Shown here in pieces: positions 55,038 to 64,000 of a stretch of 64,000 nucleotides of DNA. How positions within the stretch are numbered: the stretch's first letter is position 1; the number at the start of each line of letters is the position of its first letter. The notes beneath the pieces are model-generated. The model was not told the DNA's origin. It ran no database searches and saw only the letters and a program-made list of their open reading frames with translations. The stretch lies in assembly GCA_026545765.1 (NCBI GenBank), contig CM048844.1, forward strand, positions 20,096,237 through 20,160,236, given 5' to 3'. Origin of the DNA: Plantago major (lineage: Eukaryota; Streptophyta; Magnoliopsida; Lamiales; Plantaginaceae). Position numbers and translations under genes: made by a program.

Positions 55038-57025
55038 AAAAACTCTGGCGCTACTGTATATCGTGTACATGTGTCCTATTTTCATTTCTCAAGAATCCAC
55101 CCTGTTTTAATTATGCCCGTCTGTATCTTTCACTTTAATTTGCAAATTAACTGAGATCGCTCTTACTATGCACATCTGGGACATATCTGGCTGATAGTAG
55201 CATTATACAGCATTGTATTCCTGGCATATTCCACGTTAACAGTTTTGTTACACCTTTCACCAGATATCAAGAGCTATAGTATTTTGAAACCATTGTGCTC
55301 TTCTTTCGTTTCATGTTCCCTAGCGTTAAAGAGGACCATTCTAGTTGTAATTCTGGTAAACCGCAGTGAGTCAGAGCAATTATTCCTCTTTACTGAAATC
55401 TATACATGCTTGAGTTCGTCAGAAAGAAAAGTGACAGGTACCAATAGTAATAATAGGTTGTCATGTTGAATGGGGCAAGAAGCAGGAAAACATGATTCTT
55501 TTCCGTGTCTGTAATGAAATGAATCACGCTTGAACATACTTTTTGTTGGTGGTATTCGTATGTTACACATGTAGGTTACTTACCTTTTGCTGGTTGGACT
55601 CGTATGTTACCCATGTTAGGACACGAGTTAAAGACGTTACTTTGATGATCATACTGAGATTAAGAATAGATCGCAATTTTGTGAAAGAAAAAGCCAAACT
55701 ACGTCCTCATGTTTACATCACAATTATTACGTTCAATTGAGAATACACTTTAGTAGTACAATTGTTTTGTCAATATGTGATTCAAAAAATTAGAAATGTC
55801 CTATGGGCTGGTGCTTATTTGCAAATACAGCTCATAGTTAGAAAGGCTTTTGAGAATCATCCATAAAATGTGCTTTGTTAAACACTATCTGTTGATCTGC
55901 TGTGTTAGCCAATTTAAACAAGTGTGAATTTGATCAAGTGAAACAAGATTATGTAAAAGTTTTTTTTGAAGCGAACTAGTATCGGTGATACAGGATACCC
56001 ACGTGGTACTTAATTTTTATGAGCAAAACAATTAGATCTCATGAGTTCCATACGTAAATGATTATGCTTTATGCCCTACTAATTTCATGTTTGGTACTTC
56101 TATTTTGTAATGATATGATAGTAAAGAGTTTAATTCTAGTATTATTAGTAAAATTTTGTTAATTTTCACTTCCTAAAAAATAGGAGAAGTTAATGACCCC
56201 TGTATAGAAGTGGTAAATGTTAATTTTTCGGACCCATAATCGTATGTAAATATTTATATAGTAGTAGTATTAGTATTATATAATCGGACCCATAATCGGA
56301 TTGTTACAATATACATCAAACACTTTTTCTTTCTATTATACATATTCTTCTATAAGCAATAACAACAGTTATCCATTCCATTATAACTTGCTAATTGGTT
56401 CTTACTTTCTCTAGATTCATGAAAATCAATTAAAAAAAATAGAACTCTTTTGTGAGAAGTAAACTGATTTGTACTGAGCTTTATGTGAAACGTAAAAAAA
56501 AAAAGAAAATTGAATAAGTTTATACGGAACCGTGGACGTGGTGAGTAGTATTTTGCAGTTAATGCAATCTGGTAATTGGTGGTTTCACAACATACATAGT
56601 AAGTTGCTCCATTAATCCCATCAAAAAATGTATTGATGCAAGTAGTGGGTTAGAAATTGCTAGAATGAGCGTGCCATGCATTTAGGTCCCCTACAATTTA
56701 GCTAGCAGTTGTTTTGCAGCCCTATTCTATAACTATTTGTAGTGATAAGAAAGCAGCAAATTGTTATAGAGTAGTATTATAACAATAATGGTATTAGTAC
56801 TCGAACTATGAAAAGTAGGATAAAGTGGTCACAAGATCTAACCAAAGCAAAGGCGGGCCTTTCTTTTGAAATAAACACACTCACACCATGATTCAATATG
56901 ATTCCCACTTCTCCATTTAAACTTAACCGTCTCTCAACTACTCCTTCACTAATCCTACTACTTACTACAGTACCACCATTACCTTCACTACTCTACTCCA
57001 TTATTCATCGAACTCTATTCAAGAT
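55038..57025. other. Intergenic between the UBTD-like and OVATE genes
   Basis: Tail-to-head spacing of about 2 kb with no supported gene. The start should hold the 3' UTR of the UBTD-like gene, the last few hundred bases the OVATE promoter. Small open frames (55245-55740) have no recognisable content. Confidence 0.45.
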
Positions 57026-58156
57026 ATGGGCTGGGGTAATAGCAACAACAAGAAGAAGAAATCTTCACCTTCTTCTTCTTCTAGTCGTACGTCGATAATC
57101 GCTCGTGTGTTTCCGGTTTCTTGGTTTTCGAAGCGGAAGCAGAAGAGTGGTGGTCAGTGTGAGGATGGCTTGGTGAAGAGGGAGAAGTTGGATTTTTCGA
57201 CTGCGAAAGGGAGATTCTACAGCATGGATGGTGATGAGGCGTATTGGAGGCTTTCGTTCGCGGATGAGAAGGTTGAAGGAGGAAGGAGGAGTACTGGTGG
57301 GATTAATCCTCTTTGGTGTGATTCTGATGAGGAGTTTCATGTTCCGGTTTCGGAATTTAAGAGCTTTGGTTCGGGAGATACGCGTAGTCGGAACTTCAGT
57401 GATATGGTGATGGAGATAAAGAAGACTAAAGAACAGAATAGTTTGTGCAGAAGCAAGAAGGTAGATGGAGTAGAAGTTACTAATCATGCGTATGATCGAA
57501 GGAGCCGGAGAGTTAGAGCGAAAGAACCGGATCATGGGGTTGATACATCTGCGAAAACACCGGAGGAGAAGGTTATATTCGAGATAAAACCGGAGCAGAA
57601 GGTTCAGCGACAAGCTGATGTGTGGAAGTCTCCGGTTTCAAATTCCAGAAAGAAGATTCATACAAGTCCAGTTCATGCATTTGAAGCAATGGATGGAGAA
57701 AAGGAAAATGTGATTCCCAAGAGAGTATTGGTTTCTGAGACAAAGAATTTAAAGGAACTGAAGGGAATAAAGGTCAAAACTGAATCACAAAGCAGAAAAG
57801 TAGTAAAGCAGAGAAGCAGAGTCAAAGCTTATTCTCCAAGAACGGAATGCAAAATTAGAGCTCTTGAAGAAATGAGAAAAGCAAGGATGTTGAAGCTGAA
57901 GAAGGCAGCAAAGGAGCAACCGGTGGAAGGTAGTAGCATTTTCGACAGCTTTGCTGTGGTGAAGAGTTCGTTTGATCCGTATCATGATTTTAGAGACTCG
58001 ATGGTTGAGATGATCATTGAGAAAGGGATCATAAGTTCGGAGGATCTTGAGGAACTCTTGGCTTGTTATCTGACGCTGAATCGCGATGAGTATCATGATC
58101 TTATCATTCAGGTTTTCAGGCAGGTGTGGCTTGACCTGAACAAAGATGTATGTTGA
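57026..58156 (+). CDS. OVATE family protein (transcription repressor, OFP5-like)
   Basis: Intronless, 376 residues, as is usual for this family. The N-terminus [12 protein letters not shown] with a Ser run and [14 protein letters not shown] is typical of the OFP1/OFP5 group. The centre is basic and low-complexity with probable nuclear localisation signals (around [12 protein letters not shown]). The C-terminal OVATE (DUF623) domain covers about residues 305-372: [36 protein letters not shown] and [12 protein letters not shown]. OFPs repress transcription and interact with TALE homeodomain proteins and, in fruit shape control, with TRM proteins. It is convergent with SEC61 alpha copy B, with about 490 bp between stop codons. 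OFP5-like is inferred from the N-terminus and length. Confidence 0.93.
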   Translation: MGWGNSNNKKKKSSPSSSSSRTSIIARVFPVSWFSKRKQKSGGQCEDGLVKREKLDFSTAKGRFYSMDGDEAYWRLSFADEKVEGGRRSTGGINPLWCDSDEEFHVPVSEFKSFGSGDTRSRNFSDMVMEIKKTKEQNSLCRSKKVDGVEVTNHAYDRRSRRVRAKEPDHGVDTSAKTPEEKVIFEIKPEQKVQRQADVWKSPVSNSRKKIHTSPVHAFEAMDGEKENVIPKRVLVSETKNLKELKGIKVKTESQSRKVVKQRSRVKAYSPRTECKIRALEEMRKARMLKLKKAAKEQPVEGSSIFDSFAVVKSSFDPYHDFRDSMVEMIIEKGIISSEDLEELLACYLTLNRDEYHDLIIQVFRQVWLDLNKDVC

Positions 58157-58650
58157 TCCTCAAAGACAAAAAGGGTGACATAATCATGAAATTTAGCAGT
58201 CTTTTTTCTGTTTAGTTCCTTTCTTACTTCCTTTATTAGCTTAGGTTGGAGCTTGTCAATATTGCTCTGTTACAAAATGAAAATTGTAAAGTTTCCTGTG
58301 GTTCTGCCATTATTGTCCAAGCACGACAACAACCTCGAATTGCTCTAAACTGTAATTGAAATCACAGAGGCCCTGACAGGGAATGCACAGGTCGTGACAC
58401 TGCCTTTGATCCAGAAAATGTTTGAAGGTACACAAATCAGCAACTGTTAAATAATAAAAAACGTAAGGTACCAAAATTGAATTTTTCCGAAGATAAAGAA
58501 AGAAATTGTGTTGTGTGATAGGGCATCTGCCAATTCACAAGCATAATCTTACAAAATTTGACTGTCTTAACTGTAAAATAATGTTACATTATATACAGTC
58601 TCCTTTTCTACTTCCTCAGCGCCATTAGCACAACATTTGAAATGCTAATC
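58157..58650. other. Convergent 3' region of the OVATE and SEC61 alpha B genes
   Basis: No gene; 3' UTR sequence of both neighbours expected. Confidence 0.5.
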
Positions 58651-61456
58651 TTAAAATCCAAAGAAACCAAGTTCGCTTGCTTTCTCCTTCTCGAAGGTCT
58701 CAAAGTACTGATAGATAATGGTGACAGCAAGGAGAATTCCAGTTCCTGAACCAATAGCACCCATAAGATCGGCCAACACAGTTAATGCACCAATGCACAT
58801 CCCTCCAAAAGCAGCTGCAGTCGGTATGTAACGGTTCAGTTCCTTTTGGAGATTTGCATCCCTATGCCCCGGCATGACCATTTGTTGCTCCTGTGAAAAT
58901 AGCAGTTCATTCATGTCAAGACCACGTTCGTTATTAAACCATGACACACTAATGGTGTGTAATTATTTGACTAATATAATGCTAAACATAACTGGGAAGA
59001 TTAAGAACCCAACTCAATTAATGGAATGAAGTAATTCAGCAATTGCAATTTGCAAGAATAAACATGAACCAAGTGGTGTGATGTATCAATATAACATAAT
59101 GGGCTATAACTCTATAAGACCAAGTCCCCTCAGTGTGTGTTCTTTTGCTTGTGATACTCTTAGATTAAAAAAGATATATGTCAATCTTCGAAATTTAGGC
59201 GAGAGGTAACATATGCATCCAAAACACATTATTGGACTAAAAATATCTTCTCAGTCCTGACTATCATCAAGATTCCAAGATTTTTTGTTTTAAAGTTTGA
59301 AGCATTACAAAGAGTCAAAGACTAGAGAAGAAATTTTGCAGGAGAGATTACTTTGATTGGTCCAAGCAAGTTGAGCAACAGTAAACGGAGCCTCATAGAA
59401 GGAAAGTAAAACTCAAAGCAGTCATGTTTGATACAGAAAACATCTTCAACGTAGATAATATGAACAGAATACAGTCACAATCAGGCAGTTGGACTAGATT
59501 AATGAACACACTGTAGTTCTCATGCAGTCATGCTTCAGCAGTTAATATGTAAACTCATACTTCTGAAAATTGAAGTTTCGAAGTTTATTTCTCATCTTAC
59601 CTTGAGCTGCTTGGCAACATCTTTGGCTGAGGATCCAGAAACTTCAATCCAGGTCTTTGAGAACAGGGCACATGCTGACAGCATGAACACTATGTAGAAG
59701 AGAGCATGAAAAGGATTTGCCGCGATGTCTGCTAAGCTGAAAGATTAATGTACAAAAGAAAAGGCAATCAACAAATTATAGTCAAGCTGCAAGTAAAGAA
59801 CTCTTTTGGCTTGACTTCACCATCCAAATTAATATGAAACTTAAGAAAAGGTCATTCCATTTTTTACTTAATTATCAACAGAAAAGTACTGGACTATTCA
59901 CTCCAATGCCATCAAAGACATTCACAACTGAATATCAATGTTTTACCTTGATGGAGCGGTGACATAGTAAGCAAGGCCACCAACAGGGACTGATTGACCT
60001 GAATATTCAGACTCCTTCCATATGCCCAACAAATTCACCAAGAAATTCCCACCAAATTTCTTGTACAAAAGCTGTATGAAAATGGTCGAAGTTGTCACAT
60101 AAGTATATGGTATAATTTAGAACGCATAAAAGATAATAATATAAAGAGAGATACAGGTGTAAGACAATAGAAACTTGACCGGTCACAAGTACCTGAGAAA
60201 TAAAGTAAAGGTTGGACACAAGTGCAGATTGAAGGATAATGGGCATGTTTGAGGTGTAGAACAGCTTGATCGGGTAAGAGCCTTGTTGCCCACGAGCATT
60301 CTTAGATCGCACAGGCAACACTACACGGAAACCTTGGAAGTAGATCACAATAAGGAAGATTAAAACTGTCGCCAACAGATTGGTCACATTTGGAAGATTC
60401 TGGCGGTAAAATGCTTCTCGGAGTGCACGGACTTTGTCTGTTCTGGTTATAAGCAAATGGAACAATGCAATGACAGCCCCTTCGAATTCAGCACCACGGC
60501 CACTATTGATGGTTGTTGGGCTGAATGCTCTCCAGATAATACTTTCACTGCAAAAAAACAATGTCGATATTAAATGGTGAAAAAAATGATGTTCAATCAA
60601 CACATCTAAAAGAAAAGATCTTCGCTTGTTACCAGATGTTAGTAGCAATGAACAGGGAGATTCCAGAACCAAGACCATAGCCCTTTTGGAGAAGCTCATC
60701 CAAGCATATCACTATAATGCCGGCAAAGATCAGTTGAAGAATGATCAGAACTGCATTCCCAGCGCCAAGTTGAGCAACACTTCCATACATTCCTGAGAGG
60801 ACATAAGCGACAGCTTCACCAACCGCAATGAAGATACCCAACAGCTTCTGAGCACCATTTCTAAGTAAAAGAAGCAAGGAAATTCATCAGTAAAATATTA
60901 TGGCAAAATAATAAGAAAATCCAACAAAATAACATAAACTCCAGAAAGAAGCTGGAAATCAAGATAATAAGATTTCAAATGTAATATCTAGAGCACAGCA
61001 ACAATTGTTTTTTTCTTTTTCTAAATGTTAATATAAAGTTCACCCCATGCGTTATGCTTACGCTACAGGAAACACAAATTCATTCAATTACAAGGCAGTG
61101 CACATCACTTACAAAAGAGCACGATCTTCACGGACATTGTTGTCAACTTCAATAATTTTCGATCCAGCCAGAAGCTGCATCACCAGTCCAGAGGTAACAA
61201 TTGGTGTGATACCCAACTCCATGACAGTACCACGGTTCGAGGCAAGAATGACACGCATCCAATAGAAAGGATCAGCCCCAGTCGTGGAGTGAATCCCATA
61301 CAACGGAAGCTGGCTGCATACCAGGAAGATGAAGAGAGCAATCACAGTGTAGATGACCTTCTCTCTAAAGGGAATCTTCTTGTCAGCATTCTGGACTTCC
61401 GGCAGGAAAGAAAGGAACGGTCTGACCAGATGGAGAACCCTGAATCCTCCTCCCAT
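58651..61456 (-). CDS. Protein transport protein Sec61 subunit alpha, copy B
   Basis: Six coding exons: 61456-61113, 60860-60633, 60547-60193, 60071-59947, 59736-59601, 58890-58651, of 344, 228, 355, 125, 136 and 240 nt, identical in length and phase to copy A, giving 475 residues. The product begins [14 protein letters not shown] and differs from copy A at only a few conservative sites in the parts compared (for example K/R at 12, I/F at 17, V/I and S/A in the first helix). It is the ER translocon channel subunit. A 5' UTR intron is also present here (acceptor just upstream of the start, donor near 61988). The second intron still resembles that of copy A, whereas the fifth has diverged and is longer. 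Confidence 0.96.
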
Positions 61457-62059
61457 TGTTATGCAATTCGATTACTTCACAAGCCTGCATACAGCACAAA
61501 TACATCAAGTTTAGTACTTACTCCGATAGTCCGATTTGTTTTTATATAACAACACATGCAGAAGCCTCTAGCAAATAATCAGGAAAATCAAACTTATGCC
61601 ATTGATTTTTATACACATGGACCCAGGTTAAGGCTCATAAATAGCATCGAAATCTAGAACCCAGAAATAAAAATATCAAATTTAAGTCAACATCAGCTAC
61701 AGAAAGCATGGATCGGCACAAATAAAGACTAAATTTACAATTGCATGTAATCGAAATACGGAATCAACCTTGTAAACACAAAATCGTATCTCATGTCAGC
61801 TCATAATTCATAATCAACAATAGGAATTCGCAGAGGGAAAAAAAAAAGGAGTTGAATAATCTGGAAAGGAGAAACTAGATCTCAGATCATAAACCTAAAT
61901 CACCTCAATCGATTGATTTGCACATCAAATAGATAAACGTATCGAAGAAGAAGATGACTGTAAAAAGTGATCTAGGTTAGAAAACTTACTTTGCAGATCT
62001 GTGATGATCTCTCTCGGAAGAGGTTGAGAATGGTGGTTTAAGGTATTTTTGAAGAAATT

Positions 62060-63226
62060 GACTTTAACAGATCGACTATTTATCGAAATGAGTTATGATC
62101 CAATCCACTGTAGAGTTGCAGTAGTATTTGGTCATCCAGCCCAGTTGTAATAGGGTCCAAAAACTGTTGGGGGCGACTAGTTGGACTTGGTTTGGACAAC
62201 CCCATAAAAAACGCGTGAATCGATAAAACACTCCGGATTTGTTAATCTTTATCTTTAATATCTAAAATAGAAATACTCCAAGTAGGTAGTAGTTAACCCA
62301 AACAATTTTAGATGGTTTCCGAGGTTTTAATCGAGTTGTCCTTTCATCATGTTCGTCATGCGACTTTAATTGTGTTGAATGTTATTCGTTTTTAACTCAA
62401 CGATCATTTATACTTTAATAAAATTTTATGTATCTATCTACTGTTTTTATTCACTTTACTTTTTCATTTATTATAACAAAACTTAAACCAATCAAATAAT
62501 TTTAAACACTCTTACACACGGGCGAGCCCACTTTTTTACATGAAATGTCTATTTTACCCTTTTCTAATTAGGCTTTTGTTTTCAAATTTGAAATTCTTGT
62601 TGAATCGAATCGAAGCAATTTGAAACGAAGCGAAATGAAGAAATTACATTTGTCCCATTTTTTAATAATAATGAATACTACATCCGGTCCATTAATAAAT
62701 TCGTAAGGAGACTTTTTACGGGCGTTGATCAATTACTCACAAATTACACGACAAAATAATATAATAAAATTATATTATAAAAATAAATTAAGTATATTTG
62801 ACTAACATAACTTTGTTTTATACTTATTTGTGCGTAATTTGTAGAGTTTGGTTTGACTTTAGTTTGGTATAACTTGTTTTTTATTTATTAAGTTTGAGAA
62901 AAAACTCAACGTATGCTTCTGAGTTTACTTCTATTGTTCTAATATCTTCCAATAAAAGAACATGTCGATTTTTTGTTAGAGATGTACGTACAAAGTATGT
63001 GAGCCAGTTTGAATCGTACTCTCAGGTTCATGTAGTTTCTTATCTTAACTCAACTTTTACGGTAGAAAAGAAGGGTAATTCGAATCGTAACTATACTTTT
63101 TATTTCATTGATCTACTAAAAGTCGTGTTAAAAAGAAAGAAAGAAAAAGGTTGAAAATATCTCAATTGGATAAATTTTCTTATTTTCCACGTACAAAAGA
63201 TGGGTTGTGTAAATAAATGATAAAAT

Positions 63227-63265
<39 letters not shown>

Positions 63266-64000
63266 TTAATGAACTGAAGAAAGCTGAAATGAAGAGAGCT
63301 GAACTGAAGACGAACTGAACTGAACTGAATGGAACTGAACTGAACTGAACGAGTTTTCAGTTGAAAATAACATAGCCTTATTTATGTAAATGTAGATATA
63401 TTACGTTTGTGTTGACACTTGTTAATATGTTTTTGTAGCCCAGTGGCCTGATGAGGATGGTTAAACACCATGTCACAGGTTCAATCAGCGATGCTTGGAT
63501 TTTCTAATTTTACCTCACTTATATTTTATTTCTAAATTTTAACCTATACTTTTATTATTTGTTTATCCCCTCCATTTTATATTGATTTTAATACACACCG
63601 ATTGTATTTATATTTGTTTTTCTTCTTCAACATAACCTTTATATATTCACCTTTACAAAAATAAGTAATTTTGTAAATTTTTATTATCGAAAGTCTATCA
63701 AATATATTTGTTGTATAAATTTATTTTCCTAATATGTATAAGTCATATGAATTTATTTTGTATGCACTTTGATATAATCAAATTACATTAGAAATGTAAA
63801 TGTTATAAGTGATAAAAACATAATAAAATGTAAAAATCATACTTATTAAATGTAAAAAAAATATGATTTTAGTCTTGCAGCTTATAAAATGTATTTTTGC
63901 ACATTTATTTATTATAATTGTTAAATTAATATTTTTGGTAACCTTCTTATAGCGTATTACTTCATTACAAAAATTGCTATCCCTCATCTAAATTCACGCG
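62060..64000. other. AT-rich intergenic end of the window
   Basis: No gene supported. The first part is the SEC61 alpha B promoter side. An (AAT)n microsatellite is at about 63227-63264 and a GAACT-rich tract at about 63298-63352. Confidence 0.45.
63430..63540 (+). mobile_element. Possible tRNA-derived SINE fragment
   Basis: TAGCCCAGTGG at 63436-63446 fits the RNA polymerase III A box and GGTTCAATC at 63478-63486 the B box, 31 bases apart, as in plant SINE heads. No clear tail or target duplication was found, so this is tentative. Confidence 0.35.

Noticed and set aside
57065-57613. Minus-strand open frame of 182 codons
   Set aside because: Antisense shadow of the OVATE gene.

Overview
The window is nuclear DNA of a dicot plant. 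The genes carry GT-AG introns, encode plant families (OVATE, DUF247, RABA1, plastid SufC, an HCF173-like protein), and lie in AT-rich intergenic DNA full of plant transposons. No ribosomal RNA, tRNA, CRISPR or bacterial-style operon was seen. Species cannot be named from the sequence.

Layout. 0-6 kb: a non-autonomous Mutator-like element with a 9-bp target duplication, then a RABA1-type Rab GTPase gene (minus strand, two exons around a 2.9-kb intron). 7-12.3 kb: a young Ty1/copia LTR element, interrupted but with nearly identical LTRs. 12.9-14.4 kb: a DUF247 gene with one in-frame stop. 15.1-24.8 kb: two plastid genes head-to-head over a gap of about 236 bp, a 16-exon HCF173-like SDR/CIA30 protein (minus) and SufC/ABCI6 (plus). 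25.5-28.7 kb: SEC61 alpha copy A (minus). 32.1-34.2 kb: the KDEL receptor ERD2 (minus).

34.4-51 kb is transposon-rich: a hAT MITE inside a minisatellite; a decayed autonomous Mutator-like element (MULE) with a SWIM-type transposase gene and a convergent GRF zinc-finger gene; a CACTA element inserted in the zinc-knuckle codons of that transposase; Tourist-like MITEs on both sides; a short in-frame chimera of an NLR coiled-coil and an ARF PB1 domain; and a second related CACTA element inside an unrecognised, decayed gene surrounded by short tandem repeats.

51.6-61.5 kb returns to host genes: a UBTD-type ubiquitin-domain-like protein (plus), an OVATE family protein (plus), and SEC61 alpha copy B (minus), whose six coding exons have exactly the lengths of copy A. 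The last 2 kb is AT-rich intergenic DNA with microsatellites and a possible tRNA-derived SINE.

Three gene products (Sec61 alpha twice, ERD2, RABA1) act in the secretory pathway and two in the plastid, but apart from the shared SufC/HCF173-like promoter region nothing indicates co-regulated clustering. The most interesting items are the MULE with its GRF accessory gene and nested CACTA insertion, and the NLR-ARF chimera. Exon boundaries were read by eye from splice consensus, reading phase and family knowledge; no alignment or database search was run.
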